The notes: a model not told the origin generated them from the letters alone. A stretch of 64,000 bases of DNA from an uncultured Vicinamibacterales bacterium (GCA_958295905.1 OY282382.1:248001-312000); one strand, 5' to 3'; positions 1 to 9,681 are shown, numbered from the stretch's first letter. Program-made: numbers and translations.

Positions 1-1
1 G

Positions 2-1360
2 CCGGACAGCGCCGAGCTGCAGGAGCTGGAAACGCTGCGCATCTTCGGGCTGCGGGCCAACTACATGCAGACCTTCCAGGACCTGCTGCAGGCGGAAGGT
101 GTGCGCGTCGACCGGGAGACGATCACGCTGCCGGTCTGCTGGAACCTTGCCCGGCAGGAGAACCTGAAGCTCATCCGGCGCCGGGAAGGGCCGGAGTACG
201 AGTACTCGGACCGCCGCCCCGTGCTGCCGAACCCCGGGGAAGCCGACAGCCCGCCGGCGGTGGAGATGGACCTGCACTCACGGTTGCAGGCAATCGACTC
301 GACCGACGTCACGAGGGACGGGAATGCCGAGCGGGCGCCTGTCAAGCTCGATCCCCGCCACGTGGCCTTCTTCGACCGAATACGCATCCGGGACGCGCTA
401 GCGGCGCACAAGCAGCGCATGGGCTGGCACAACCTGGTTATCCGGCCCGAGACGGTCGATCGGCTTCTGGAAAGTGACGAGTGGTACGTGCTGCACGCGC
501 CGCCGGAGCAGATGCAGGTCAAGCGGTTCGAGGATGTCCGCGCGCTCGAAGGCGTCGCCGTCAATCTCATCACCGAGTACGCCGGCGAGTTCTGGGGCCG
601 GCAGCGCCGGCAGTGGGAGCGCGACCGGATCGAGGTCGTCAGACTCGACGAGAACGATCCGAACAACATCCGCGAGTACCGGCTGTCCATCGACACCGCC
701 GAGAGCCGCCTGATCGAGGAAGTGCGGGACTTGGCGGAGAACCTGCGGGTGGGCCACCACCACTACCTGAAGCTCGCCGTCCTCAAGATCGACGCGCACG
801 CCTACTACCCGCTGCTGCACGCCGACAAGGGCTGCAACGTCACCATCCAGCCGGTCGCTCTGGACCGGAACGAGAAAACGGTGGTCGAAGCGCTGAACGA
901 TCTCGCCAAGGACCTCGATCCCTGCCTGCGCGGAAGAGAGCTGTACGTGATCCGCAATCTGACCCGCGGTCGCGGGGTGTCGTTCTTCGACGACTACGCC
1001 TACTACCCCGACTTCATCGTCTGGCTTGTCGACGACGAGAGCCAGCACGTCGTCTTCCTCGACCCGAAAGGCCTCGTCCGATACGGCCCGAAGGAACGGC
1101 GGAAGGTCGAGCTTCACACCGACATCAAGCAGATCGAGGAGCGCGTCCAGGTCTCCGACCCCGACCTGCACCTGCACGCCTACGTCTTGTCCGTCACACC
1201 GCCCGACCGGATCGGCGACGAGCTGCGCCCTCGGGAAGCGTGGGAAAGCCGGGGCGTGTACTTCCTGAACGAGCCCGATTGCCTGAAGCGGGTCATCGAG
1301 AACGTGTTGAACCCGCACGAGCCTGCGCCGACGGCCGAGCCGAATGCCTCACCCAGGTAG
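2..1360 (+). CDS. Type III restriction enzyme Res-like / DEAD-helicase C-terminal part (5' partial)
   Basis: The reading frame is open to the window edge, so this is the C-terminal part (at least 452 residues) of a larger protein. Seen: a hydrophilic charged protein with YYPDFIVWL followed 14 residues later by FLDPKGL near residue 345 (counting from the ATG at 65), which fits the D...(D/E)xK core of a PD-(D/E)XK nuclease placed C-terminally. In type III Res subunits such a nuclease follows a superfamily 2 helicase, which would lie outside the window. Inferred role: ATP-dependent DNA cleavage with a Mod methylase encoded upstream. It could instead belong to a related helicase-nuclease defence protein. 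It converges on glnS, with 28 bp between the stop codons. Confidence 0.65.
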   Translation, partial: PDSAELQELETLRIFGLRANYMQTFQDLLQAEGVRVDRETITLPVCWNLARQENLKLIRRREGPEYEYSDRRPVLPNPGEADSPPAVEMDLHSRLQAIDSTDVTRDGNAERAPVKLDPRHVAFFDRIRIRDALAAHKQRMGWHNLVIRPETVDRLLESDEWYVLHAPPEQMQVKRFEDVRALEGVAVNLITEYAGEFWGRQRRQWERDRIEVVRLDENDPNNIREYRLSIDTAESRLIEEVRDLAENLRVGHHHYLKLAVLKIDAHAYYPLLHADKGCNVTIQPVALDRNEKTVVEALNDLAKDLDPCLRGRELYVIRNLTRGRGVSFFDDYAYYPDFIVWLVDDESQHVVFLDPKGLVRYGPKERRKVELHTDIKQIEERVQVSDPDLHLHAYVLSVTPPDRIGDELRPREAWESRGVYFLNEPDCLKRVIENVLNPHEPAPTAEPNASPR

Positions 1361-1388
1361 CCGCCCCGGTCCGTCGGAGACCGCCCGC

Positions 1389-3128
1389 TCAGCCGGCGGT
1401 CTGCGCCTGTTGCGCCTTTTCTATCTTGGCCCACGTGTCCCGCAGGGTGACGGTGCGGTTGATCACGAGCCGCCCGTCCGTGGTATCCGGATCGACGCAG
1501 AAGTAGCCCCGCCGCTCGAACTGGTAGCGGCTGCCGGCCGGCGCGCCCCGCAGGCTCGGCTCGACCCGGCAACCGGTCAGGGTCTCCAGCGACGCGGGAT
1601 TCAGCGCGTCCATGTAGTCGCCGCCCACCCCGGCGTCCTCGGGGTTGACCCGCGTGAACAGGTGGTCGTAGAGCCGCACCTCGGCCTCGACGGCGTGCGG
1701 AGCCGACACCCAGTGGATGGTGCCGCGCACCTTGCGGCCGTCCGGGGCATAGCCGCCCCGCGTCTCGGGGTCGTAGGTGCAGCGGAGCTCCACCACCTCG
1801 CCGGTGGCCGGATCCCGGACCGCCTCGCGGCAGGTGATGAAGTACGCGTACCGCAGCCGCACCTCGCGGCCGGGGGCGAGGCGGAAGTACTTCCGCGGCG
1901 GGTCCTCCCGGAAGTCGGTCCGCTCGACGTAAAGCTCCCGCGAGAACGGGACCACCCGCGAGCCCATGCCCGCGTCCTCGGGGTTGTTGACCGCCTCGAC
2001 CTCCTCGACCCGCCCGTCGGGGTAGTTCTCGATGACCACCTTCAGCGGCCGCAGGACCCCCATCACCCGCAGTGCCCGCCGGTTGAGGTCCTGGCGCACC
2101 GCGTCCTCGAGCTGGGCGATCGAGACGATGCTGTTCGCCTTGGCGATGCCGATGCGGTCGCAGAAATCCCGGATCGCCTCCGGCGTGTAACCGCGCCGGC
2201 GGAACCCGACGATGGTGGGCATGCGGGGGTCGTCCCAGCCCGCGACGCGCCCCTCCGACACCAGCTCCAGCAGCCTGCGCTTGCTCAGCACCGTGTAGCT
2301 GAGGTTGAGGCGCGCGAACTCGATCTGGCGCGGCCGGCAGGGCGCGTCGATGTTCTCAAGGAACCAGTCGTAGAGCGGCCGGTGGTCTTCGAACTCGAGG
2401 GTGCACAGCGAGTGGGTGATCCCTTCGAACGCATCGGACAACGGATGCGTGAAGTCGTACATCGGATAGATGCACCAGGCGTCGCCGGACCGGTAGTGGG
2501 GCGCCCGCCGGATGCGGTAGATCGTCGGGTCGCGCAGGTTCATGTTCGGCGACGCCATGTCGATGCGGGCCCGCAGGGTCCGCGACCCGTCCTCGAACTC
2601 GCCGGCCCGCATGCGCGCGAACAGATCGAGGTTCTCGGCCACCGTCCGGTCCCGCCAGGGGCTGTTGCGGCCGGGCCGGTTCCACCGTCCGCGGTACTCC
2701 GAGACCTCGGCCCCCTGCAGCTCGCAGACGTACGCCTTGCCCGCCTCGATCAACCGGACCGCGCAGTCGTAGAGCTGCTCGAAGTAGTCGGCCGCGTGGT
2801 AGAAGCGGCCGTCCCAGTCGAACCCGAGCCAGCGTACGTCGTCTTCGATCGCCCGGACGTACTCGACGCTCTCGGTGGTCGGGTTCGTGTCGTCCATGCG
2901 GAGGTTGCAGAGCCCGCCGTGCTCGGCCGCCAACCCGAAGTTCAGGCAGATCGACTTCGCGTGTCCGATGTGCAGGTAGCCGTTCGGCTCGGGGGGGAAC
3001 CGGGTGCGCACGCGGCCCGCGTGCTTCCCCGCACGCCGGTCCTCGACCACGATCTGCCGAATGAAGTCGAGCCCGCCGGCCGCGTCGTCCGCGGCGTCCA
3101 CCGTCACTCGCCGTGCTTCAGTTGTCAT
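1389..3128 (-). CDS. glnS: Glutaminyl-tRNA synthetase
   Basis: Charges tRNA-Gln with glutamine in the cytoplasm (ATP + Gln + tRNA). The 579-residue length fits bacterial GlnRS. Class I signatures are visible: [12 protein letters not shown] with HIGH at residues 53-56, and the second ATP-binding motif as LSKR at 281-284 in place of MSKR. The C-terminal anticodon-binding beta-barrel region runs from about residue 345. The gene is followed in the order of transcription by nothing on its strand; upstream of it lie a small conserved gene and gltX on the same strand. Having GlnRS beside GluRS implies direct Gln charging, consistent with the tRNA-Gln(CUG) gene at 56.4 kb. Confidence 0.96.
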   Translation of the reverse strand: MTTEARRVTVDAADDAAGGLDFIRQIVVEDRRAGKHAGRVRTRFPPEPNGYLHIGHAKSICLNFGLAAEHGGLCNLRMDDTNPTTESVEYVRAIEDDVRWLGFDWDGRFYHAADYFEQLYDCAVRLIEAGKAYVCELQGAEVSEYRGRWNRPGRNSPWRDRTVAENLDLFARMRAGEFEDGSRTLRARIDMASPNMNLRDPTIYRIRRAPHYRSGDAWCIYPMYDFTHPLSDAFEGITHSLCTLEFEDHRPLYDWFLENIDAPCRPRQIEFARLNLSYTVLSKRRLLELVSEGRVAGWDDPRMPTIVGFRRRGYTPEAIRDFCDRIGIAKANSIVSIAQLEDAVRQDLNRRALRVMGVLRPLKVVIENYPDGRVEEVEAVNNPEDAGMGSRVVPFSRELYVERTDFREDPPRKYFRLAPGREVRLRYAYFITCREAVRDPATGEVVELRCTYDPETRGGYAPDGRKVRGTIHWVSAPHAVEAEVRLYDHLFTRVNPEDAGVGGDYMDALNPASLETLTGCRVEPSLRGAPAGSRYQFERRGYFCVDPDTTDGRLVINRTVTLRDTWAKIEKAQQAQTAG

Positions 3129-3169
3129 CGCCGTTCCATGGGTTGCGCGAATCGCCGAAACGCTCCCGC

Positions 3170-3409
3170 TCAGGGTCGCCGGTCCGGTTCATCGGCGGTC
3201 AGCTCGAGTCCGGGCTCGCCGTTCTGATGGAACGGGCATTTTGCGTGCCGGATGCCGCTCCCGTTCGCGCCGTAGTTCCTGACGCACCGAGGGCAGTGCA
3301 TCACGTACACGAACTGAAGATGGTCGTTGCCGGGGCGGGGCGGTTCGGTACGACCCAGGTTGACCTGACCATTCCCGTTCTTGAATCCCGGTTTCGTCGT
3401 CTTGCCCAT
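3170..3409 (-). CDS. Small conserved zinc-ribbon-like protein
   Basis: A 79-residue protein starting [20 protein letters not shown]. It carries CPRC near residue 38 and a later Cys in AKCPFH, a pattern that could bind one zinc with His/Cys ligands. I recall this N-terminal KPGxxNxNGQ / YGANGS pattern from small conserved hypothetical proteins of unknown function in several bacterial phyla; no role is established that I know of. It sits between gltX and glnS on the same strand (19 bp after the gltX stop, 41 bp before the glnS start), so the three are probably cotranscribed. Confidence 0.75.
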   Translation of the reverse strand: MGKTTKPGFKNGNGQVNLGRTEPPRPGNDHLQFVYVMHCPRCVRNYGANGSGIRHAKCPFHQNGEPGLELTADEPDRRP

Positions 3410-3428
3410 CAGCGGGTGTCGAGTGCGG

Positions 3429-4994
3429 CTAGGACGCGAGCTGCGCCAGGGCGCGGTCGATGCGGGCGAGGCAGGCGTCGGGGCCGAGGATGGCCAGTCC
3501 CTCGAACAGGCCGAAGCCGACCGCCTTGCCGGTCACCGCGACCCGGATCGCGTGGATGACCTGGCCGATACGGATGCCCTCGGCGTCGACGAAGTCGTGC
3601 AGCGTCCGCTCGAGGGTGGCCGCGTCGAACGGCCGGGTCTCGGCCAGCCGGCCGCGGAACCGCCGCAGCAGCGGCGCGGCCCCGTCCTTGCGCAACCGCT
3701 TGTCGAACGCCTTCCCATCGTACGCGACGTCGGCATCGGCCTGGAAGAACTCGGGGTAGTCGAGCACGTCCCCGGCGACCTTGATGCGGTCGCCGGCCGC
3801 CTGCACCACATCCCGCACCCGCGCGCGCTCGGCCTCGGCCGGCGGCGTTCGGACGAACCCCGCCCGCTGGAGGAAAGGCGTCGCGCGGGCCACCCGGTCG
3901 TCGATTCCGAGTGCCTGCATCCGCCGTTCCTGGAACGCGGCCAGCTTCCCGGGATCGAAGCTGGCCGCGGCCCGGTTGATGCGATCGAGCGAGAAGCGGG
4001 CCACCATCTCGTCGCGGGTGAACCGCTCGGTGCGGTCGTCGAGCGACCAGCCGAGCAGGAGCAGGTAGTTCAGCAGCGCGTCGGGCTCGTAGCCGACCGC
4101 GCGGTAGAAGTCGACGACGACCGGATTGAACGTCTCGGGCGCCACCGCGAGCCGCGACCGTTCGGCGATGGCCGCGCCCCGATCGTAGATCGCCTTGAAC
4201 TCGTGGTGCCGCAGATACCGGTCGAGCTTGCGCTTGCTGAGCTTCTCGGCGCTCCCCGGGGCGGCCACGTACGGCACGTGCGCGAAGGCCGGCGGCGCGT
4301 AGCCGAGCGCGGTGGTGATGAACAGTTGGCGCGGCGTGTTCGACAGGTGTTCGACGGCCCGGATGACGTGGGTGATCGCGAAATCGTGGTCGTCGACGGC
4401 GCTCGCCAGATGGTACAGAAAGGTCCCGTCCGCGCGCCGGACGACGTGGTCCTGCTCAAGCCCCCACTCGAACTCGACGTCGCCCCGCACCAGGTCGCGG
4501 AACGCGCAGACCCCCTCTCGGGGCATCTTGAGCCGGACGCTGGCCCGCCGCCCCCCGGCCTCGAACCGGGCCGCGGCGGCGTCGGTCTCCGCCATCCACC
4601 CGCGGCTGTAGAGAAAACGGCGCTTCTCCCGCCGGGCCGTGTCGCGCTCGGCCTGGATCTCCCCGCCGGTGGCGTAGTCGCGATAGGCGGCGCCGGACGC
4701 CAGCAACTGCTCGACCGCTTCCGCATACCGGCCGCTCCGCTGCGACTGGTAGTACGGCGCGTACGGCCCGCCCACCTCCGGGCCCTCGTCCCAGCCCAGC
4801 CCCAGCCACCGGAACCCGTCAAGAATGGGGCGCAGGGCGGCGGCCACGTTCCGCTCGGCGTCGGTGTCGTCGACCCGCAGCAGGAACTGCCCGCCGTGCC
4901 GCCGCGCGAACAGCCAGTTGAACAGGGCGGTCCGCACCCCGCCGATGTGGAGGTAGCCGGTGGGGCTGGGCGCGAAGCGGGTGCGAACGGTCAT
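3429..4994 (-). CDS. gltX: Glutamyl-tRNA synthetase
   Basis: Charges tRNA-Glu with glutamate. From the ATG at 4994 the protein is 521 residues and opens directly with the class I core, TRFAPSPTGYLHIGG (HIGG at residues 16-19). KLSKR lies at about 251-255. An ATG 33 bases upstream would add a non-conserved 11-residue leader and is rejected. The palindromic -10-like ATTATAAT at 5004-5011 lies about ten bases before the chosen ATG, so the transcript may have almost no leader. First gene of the gltX - small protein - glnS unit. Confidence 0.95.
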   Translation of the reverse strand: MTVRTRFAPSPTGYLHIGGVRTALFNWLFARRHGGQFLLRVDDTDAERNVAAALRPILDGFRWLGLGWDEGPEVGGPYAPYYQSQRSGRYAEAVEQLLASGAAYRDYATGGEIQAERDTARREKRRFLYSRGWMAETDAAAARFEAGGRRASVRLKMPREGVCAFRDLVRGDVEFEWGLEQDHVVRRADGTFLYHLASAVDDHDFAITHVIRAVEHLSNTPRQLFITTALGYAPPAFAHVPYVAAPGSAEKLSKRKLDRYLRHHEFKAIYDRGAAIAERSRLAVAPETFNPVVVDFYRAVGYEPDALLNYLLLLGWSLDDRTERFTRDEMVARFSLDRINRAAASFDPGKLAAFQERRMQALGIDDRVARATPFLQRAGFVRTPPAEAERARVRDVVQAAGDRIKVAGDVLDYPEFFQADADVAYDGKAFDKRLRKDGAAPLLRRFRGRLAETRPFDAATLERTLHDFVDAEGIRIGQVIHAIRVAVTGKAVGFGLFEGLAILGPDACLARIDRALAQLAS

Positions 4995-5003
4995 CAATAG
5001 ACG

Positions 5004-5011
5004 ATTATAAT
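5004..5011. promoter_or_regulatory. Palindromic -10-like box between gltX and the hydrolase
   Basis: ATTATAAT reads as TATAAT on both strands, in a GC-rich surrounding. On the minus strand it lies 10 bases upstream of the gltX ATG, which would make a nearly leaderless message. On the plus strand it is about 270 bp upstream of the hydrolase gene. No clear -35 box is seen on either side. Confidence 0.4.
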
Positions 5012-5074
5012 GATTGACTCCCGGCACGGCGGCGGGGGTGAGCGCGGGTGAGGACCCGGCCGCGTTGGGAGTTC

Positions 5075-5268
5075 GCCGGCGTGAACACCTTCATGCCGGC
5101 CCCGACCGCGTGACTTGACGGTCGCGACGCGACTTGGCGGTCGAGTTGGGTCGCCGGCGTGAACGCCTTCGCGCCGGTTCCGGCCGCGTCGACTTGGCGG
5201 TCGCGGCCCGACTTGGCCGGGGGCCGCGTTGGAAGTTCGCGGGCGTGAACGCCTTCGCGCCGGCCCCG
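5075..5268 (+). repeat. Three imperfect direct repeats upstream of the hydrolase gene
   Basis: A core of about 30 bp, containing GGCGTGAACGCCTTCGCGCC, occurs at 5075-5104, 5153-5182 and 5239-5268 at 78- and 86-bp steps, separated by degenerate GACTTGGCGGTCG units. GGCGTGAACGCC can fold as a five-pair hairpin. A looser relative lies at about 6079-6120, after the hydrolase gene. No ORF is supported here; function unknown. Confidence 0.6.
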
Positions 5269-5281
5269 AGAGGAGACGACG

Positions 5282-5995
5282 ATGCCCTGGCTGCTGACCA
5301 CCGCCCTTCTCGCGACGCTCGCCCAGCCCGCGCGCGGACCGGGTCTGCACAACGCCGCCATCGACGTGGACGGGGTGGGCGCCGTCACCTACGGCCTCTG
5401 GGTCCCGCGCGGCTACGACGCCGGCGAGCCCCGCCCGCTGGTCCTCGCCCTGCACCCGGGCGGGTCGCCGGGCCCCGGATACGGCATGCAGTTCCTCCGC
5501 GGCATCGTCGCGCCGGCGCTGCAGGATTGGGGCGCAGTCATCGTCTCCCCGGACGCGCCGGGGCGGCGCTGGAACAACGAAACCAGCGAGGGCGGCGTGC
5601 TGGCCCTGATCGACGACGTGCGGGCGCGCTACGCCATCGACCCCGCCCGCATCCTCGTCACCGGGTTCAGCATGGGCGGGCGCGGCGCCTGGCACATGGC
5701 GGCGCGCCACCCGGACCTGTTCACGGCGGCGATTCCGATGGCCGCGCGGTCCAATGCCGACGACGCCCGGCAGGTGGGTGACATGCCGGTGTTCATCATC
5801 CACGCCCGCGACGACGAGGTCGTGCCGTTCGAGCCGGCCGAGCGGCTCGCGCAGGAGATGGACGCCCGAGGCCAGACCGTGTCGTTCCTGCCCCTCGACG
5901 GCGTCGGTCACTTCCGGATGGGGGTCGCGCCGCTGCGCACCGCCGGCGACTGGGTGCAAGAGCGCTGGGCCGAGCGCCGCGGGTCTGCGCCGTAG
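5282..5995 (+). CDS. Secreted alpha/beta hydrolase (esterase / dienelactone hydrolase-like)
   Basis: A 237-residue alpha/beta-hydrolase. The nucleophile elbow GFSMGG places Ser130; HARDDEV gives the acid at about Asp177-178 and GVGHF gives His210. An LALHPGG oxyanion-hole segment lies near residues 55-61. The N-terminus (MPWLLTTALLATLAQPARG) is a plausible signal peptide, so it probably acts in the periplasm. The closest family by pattern is predicted peptidase/phospholipase-carboxylesterase; substrate unknown. The start at 5282 follows GAGAGGAGAC at good spacing. It is not clearly in an operon; a short dispersed repeat follows the stop. Confidence 0.85.
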   Translation: MPWLLTTALLATLAQPARGPGLHNAAIDVDGVGAVTYGLWVPRGYDAGEPRPLVLALHPGGSPGPGYGMQFLRGIVAPALQDWGAVIVSPDAPGRRWNNETSEGGVLALIDDVRARYAIDPARILVTGFSMGGRGAWHMAARHPDLFTAAIPMAARSNADDARQVGDMPVFIIHARDDEVVPFEPAERLAQEMDARGQTVSFLPLDGVGHFRMGVAPLRTAGDWVQERWAERRGSAP

Positions 5996-5997
5996 AA

Positions 5998-6055
5998 CAG
6001 TGCGGACTCCCGGCGGGGTTGGTCGGGCGGCAATCCGAGCCGCCGCAGGCGGCGA
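5998..6055 (+). repeat. Short dispersed repeat, copy 1
   Basis: About 55 bp beginning CAGTGCGGACTCCCGGC and containing GGGTTGGTCGGGCGG, with a hairpin-capable GCCGCCGCAGGCGGC end. A similar block lies at 41360-41411. Both copies lie just past the stop codon of a gene on the same strand, so a REP-like or transcript-end role is possible. Confidence 0.5.
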
Positions 6056-6306
6056 TTTCCGGGCTGGCGCGACCCCGCGGCCGCGTTGGGAGTTTCGCGG
6101 ACGCGAACTCCTGCGGCGCAATCACTTGGTGCTGTGCTTATGAATGAACATCAGGACCGTCAGGTCCACCAGGGCACCGACGGCGAGGCGCACGCAGGGC
6201 CGAGACCGGCGCGGGGGCCGGCGCGCGGCAATACGCCGGGCCGGCAGGCGCGACGATGCGCTGTATTGCGGATCGACGGTGGTCGGCCGCGGAAGACACC
6301 ATCATC

Positions 6307-7350
6307 ATGAAGTACCGCCGGCTCGCGAACACCGGAATCTACGTCTCCGAGCTGTGTCTCGGGGCGATGACGTTCGGCGGCTACGGCCCGTTCCAGGCGA
6401 TCGGCGCCCTGGGGCAGACCGAGGCGGACGCCCTCGTGCACCGCGCCCTCGACGCCGGCATCAACTTCTTCGACACCGCCAACGTGTACTCGGCCGGCCG
6501 GTCGGAGGAGATGCTGGGCGCCGCCCTCGGAACGCGGCGCCGGGACGTCATCGTGGCCACGAAGGTGCGCGGGCGGATGGGGGACGGTCCGAACGAGATC
6601 GGGCTGTCGCGCGTCCATGTCATGCAGCAGTGCGAGGCGAGCCTGCGGCGCCTCGGCACCGACTACATCGACCTGTACCAGATCCACGGGCCCGACCCCT
6701 ACACCGACATCCGGGAGACGCTTGAGGCGTTGAACGACCTCGTCCGGGCGGGCAAGGTGCGCTACATCGGCTGCTCGAACCTCACCGCCTGGCAGCTCAT
6801 GAAGGCCCTGGGCGTCTCGCGGCAGCACGGGCTCGCGGAGTTCGTGAGCACCCAGTCGTACTACTCCGTCGCGGGCCGGGAGCTCGAGCGCGAGATGGTT
6901 CCGCTCGTGAAGGACCAGGGCTTGGCCCTGCTCCCGTGGAGCCCGCTCGCCGGGGGGCTGCTGTCGGGCAAGTTCACGCGGGACGGCGGGACCGATCCCG
7001 AGGCGCGGCGCGTGTCGTTCGACTTCCCGCCGGTCGACAGGGCGCGGGGGTTCGACATCATCGACGCCATGCGCGGGCCGGCCGGCGCGCACGGCGTCAC
7101 GGTGGCCCAGGTCGCCCTCGCCTGGCTCCTCCACCAGCCGGCCGTCACCAGCGTGATCATCGGGGCCAAGCGGCTTGATCAACTGAACGACAACCTGGGC
7201 TCGGTGGAGCTGACCCTCGTCCCCGACGTGCTCGATCGGCTGAACGCGGTCAGCGCCCTGCCGGTGGAGTATCCGGCCTGGATGGAGGTTCTCCAGACCG
7301 ACCGCGAGCCGGGCACGTCGCGCGACTGGAGCCGGTTCACCCGGGAATGA
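6307..7350 (+). CDS. Aldo/keto reductase
   Basis: An NADPH-dependent carbonyl reductase of the TIM-barrel AKR superfamily, 347 residues. The catalytic tetrad is visible as Asp56 and Tyr61 (FFDTANVY), Lys86 (VATKV) and His127 (YQIHGPD). The C-terminal cofactor loop SVIIGAKRLDQLNDNL fits NADP binding. It belongs to the YajO/Tas-like or potassium-channel-beta-like subgroup; substrate not readable. The ATG at 6307 is preferred over one 51 bases earlier because the family starts at MKYRRLANTG. It stands alone, with 218 bp before hflK. Confidence 0.93.
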   Translation: MKYRRLANTGIYVSELCLGAMTFGGYGPFQAIGALGQTEADALVHRALDAGINFFDTANVYSAGRSEEMLGAALGTRRRDVIVATKVRGRMGDGPNEIGLSRVHVMQQCEASLRRLGTDYIDLYQIHGPDPYTDIRETLEALNDLVRAGKVRYIGCSNLTAWQLMKALGVSRQHGLAEFVSTQSYYSVAGRELEREMVPLVKDQGLALLPWSPLAGGLLSGKFTRDGGTDPEARRVSFDFPPVDRARGFDIIDAMRGPAGAHGVTVAQVALAWLLHQPAVTSVIIGAKRLDQLNDNLGSVELTLVPDVLDRLNAVSALPVEYPAWMEVLQTDREPGTSRDWSRFTRE

Positions 7351-7568
7351 CGGGACCCGAGGCGCCGCGGGACGAGCCTGCGGCCACCGCGATGAATCGA
7401 TCATCCCCCGCTGACGTAGTACAACTGGATCCCGGAAGTGGCGCGCCCGGCTTCCGAACGGCGGGTACGAACACGAACCGTCTTCGCTCACGCCGCCACC
7501 GCCGGCGGGACCGGCCGGTTCCGCCGGCGCCGCGGTAAATCCGGTGCGCAGTCAAGGAGAACACCGCC

Positions 7569-8603
7569 ATGAACGACAACTTCCGCGTCGTCGACGCCGA
7601 CGGGTTCAAGGTGCCCAGGCTCCCGTGGCGGAGACTGGGCGCCGGAATCCTCGCCCTCACCGTCCTCGTCACCGCGGCCGGAACCGCCTACCAGATCGAG
7701 CCGGAGGAGGTCGGGGTCGTGCTCCGGTTCGGGCGGTACGTCCGCACCACCGACCCGGGCCTGCACTTCAAGATTCCGTTCGTCGAGCAGATGCAGCGGG
7801 TGCCGGTTCAGCGGCAATTGAAGCAGGAGTTCGGCTTCCGCACCACCGCGGCCGGCGTCCGCACCGAGTTCGGCGGCCAGCAGCAGCAGCTCGCCGACGA
7901 GTCGGTGATGCTGACCGGCGATCTGAACGTCGCGGTCGTGGAATGGATTGTCCAATACCGCGTCGACGATCCCTACGAGTATCTGTTCAAGGTGCGCAAT
8001 CTCGAGGACACGTTCCGCGCGATGAACGAAGCGGTCATGCGCGAGACGGTCGGCGACCGGACGGTCACGGAGGTCGTCACGGTGGGCCGGCAGGAGATCG
8101 AGACCACCGTCGAGGCGCGTCTGCAGGCGATGACCGAGCAGTATCAGATGGGCATCGCGATCGATCAGGTGGTCCTGCAGGACGTCAATCCGCCGGACCC
8201 CGTCAAACCGTCCTGGGACGAGGTCAGTCAGGCGCAACAGCAGCGAGACCAGCTCATCAACGAGGCGCTGGCCGAATACAACGCGGTCATTCCGCGCGCC
8301 CGGGGTGAAGCGGAACAGACCATCCTGCAGGCCGAAGGCTATGCGCTCGACCGGGTGAACCGCGCGAGCGGTGAAGCCACCCGGTTCGCGGCCATCGAGG
8401 CGGCGTATCGGGCGGCGCCCAACGTGACCCGGCGGCGGATGTATCTGGAAACGATGCAACGCATTCTGCCGGCGGTCGGACGCAAGGTGTTCGTGGCCGA
8501 AGGCACCACCGGGGTGCTGCCCCTGCTGTCGCTGGACGGCGGCGCGCGGGCGGCCACCGCCCCCCTGACCGGGAACACGACGCGGACCGGAGGTGATCAA
8601 TGA
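7569..8603 (+). CDS. hflK: FtsH modulator HflK (SPFH/band 7 protein)
   Basis: Membrane-anchored SPFH protein that with HflC caps the FtsH protease and modulates its activity. The 344-residue protein has a short cytoplasmic N-terminus, one membrane segment (about residues 24-40), then the band-7 domain beginning YQIEPEEVGVVLRFG. Coiled-coil, Ala/Glu-rich sequence follows at about 215-270. AAGGAG precedes the ATG at 10 bases. It overlaps hflC by 4 bp, so the pair is translationally coupled. Confidence 0.94.
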   Translation: MNDNFRVVDADGFKVPRLPWRRLGAGILALTVLVTAAGTAYQIEPEEVGVVLRFGRYVRTTDPGLHFKIPFVEQMQRVPVQRQLKQEFGFRTTAAGVRTEFGGQQQQLADESVMLTGDLNVAVVEWIVQYRVDDPYEYLFKVRNLEDTFRAMNEAVMRETVGDRTVTEVVTVGRQEIETTVEARLQAMTEQYQMGIAIDQVVLQDVNPPDPVKPSWDEVSQAQQQRDQLINEALAEYNAVIPRARGEAEQTILQAEGYALDRVNRASGEATRFAAIEAAYRAAPNVTRRRMYLETMQRILPAVGRKVFVAEGTTGVLPLLSLDGGARAATAPLTGNTTRTGGDQ

Positions 8604-9532
8604 GAAGCATACGACCGACGCTGGTGGCGGTGTTGCTGGTCGGCCTGTTCCTGGCGGGGAGCTCCGCCTATATCGTCAGCGAGTTCAACCAGGCGGTCAT
8701 CACCCAGTTCGGCGAGCCGGTCGGGGAGCCGATCACCGAACCGGGGCTCCACTTCAAGATCCCGTTCATCCAGACCGCCAACATGTTCGAGAAACGGTTC
8801 CTGGAGTGGGACGGGTTCCCCAACCAGGTCCCGACCCGCGACCGGCGGTTCATCTGGGTGGACACTTATGCGCGGTGGCGCATCACCGATCCACTGCTGT
8901 TCTTCCAGCGTCTACGTGACGAGCGGGGGGCCCAGTCGCGGCTCGACGACATTCTCGACGGCGAGACGCGCAACGCCGTCGCGCGGCACGATCTGATAGA
9001 GATCGTCCGCACCAGCAACCGCGAGCCGGCGGACGCGACCGCCACCGGACTGGAGGAGCCGGAAGCGCTCGCTCCGATCGTGACCGGCCGCGAGCAGATC
9101 ACCCGCGAAATTCTCGAGGCGGCGGCCGCCGCCGTCGGCGAGCTGGGCATCGAGCTGCTCGATCTGCAGTTCAAGCGGATCAACTACATCGCCGACGTCC
9201 AGCAGGACGTCTTCGCCCGGATGATCGCCGAGCGGCAGCGCATCGCGGCGGAGTTCCGCTCGGAGGGCCAGGGCGAGTCGGCCCGCATCCAGGGTGAGCG
9301 CGAACGGGACCTGGCGCGAATCCAGTCGGAGGCCTTCCGCGCGGCGGAGGAGATTCGCGGCACCGCCGACGCCGAGGCGATCGACATCTACGCCGACGCC
9401 TACAACCGGGATGCCGTGTTCTACGCGTTCACCAAATCGCTCGAGACCTACGAGCGCACGATGGATCCCGGCACGTTCTTGATTCTGGGAACCGACAGCG
9501 AGCTGCTGCGCTTCCTAGAGACGCCGCGGTAG
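8600..9532 (+). CDS. hflC: FtsH modulator HflC (SPFH/band 7 protein)
   Basis: Partner of HflK in the HflKC complex around FtsH. 310 residues: an N-terminal anchor (VAVLLVGLFLAGSSAYIV), then the SPFH domain from EFNQAVITQFGEPVGEPI. A long charged coiled-coil stretch (ERQRIAAEFRSEGQGESARI) is the hallmark of HflC. It starts in the ATGA overlap with hflK, preceded by GGAGG. A strong GC hairpin follows the stop. Confidence 0.94.
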   Translation: MRSIRPTLVAVLLVGLFLAGSSAYIVSEFNQAVITQFGEPVGEPITEPGLHFKIPFIQTANMFEKRFLEWDGFPNQVPTRDRRFIWVDTYARWRITDPLLFFQRLRDERGAQSRLDDILDGETRNAVARHDLIEIVRTSNREPADATATGLEEPEALAPIVTGREQITREILEAAAAAVGELGIELLDLQFKRINYIADVQQDVFARMIAERQRIAAEFRSEGQGESARIQGERERDLARIQSEAFRAAEEIRGTADAEAIDIYADAYNRDAVFYAFTKSLETYERTMDPGTFLILGTDSELLRFLETPR

Positions 9533-9543
9533 TCACGCGCGCC

Positions 9544-9615
9544 GGCCCCCGGGGCGCCCGCGCGGCGCCCCGGGGCCGCGGTCACCCCCAACGACCCCAG
9601 GGACCCCGGGGTCCC
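9544..9615 (+). terminator. Strong GC hairpins after hflC
   Basis: GGCCCCCGGGGCGCC at 9544-9558 pairs with GGCGCCCCGGGGCC at 9563-9576 around a four-base loop. A 16-bp perfect palindrome, GGGACCCCGGGGTCCC, follows at 9600-9615. There is no U tract, so an intrinsic terminator is only inferred from position. Confidence 0.45.
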
Positions 9616-9681
9616 GGACCGCCGCCGGCGCAGGCGCGCCGGCGCGGTTGCGTCCAGCGGCGGGAAGCTCGACCATACGGC

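Noticed and set aside
1344-3227. 627-residue plus-strand frame opposite glnS
   Set aside because: Antisense shadow; glnS motifs and length on the minus strand are decisive.
5075-5268. Possible CRISPR array from three spaced repeats
   Set aside because: Only three degenerate units, spacers are themselves repeat-like and there are no cas genes in the window.
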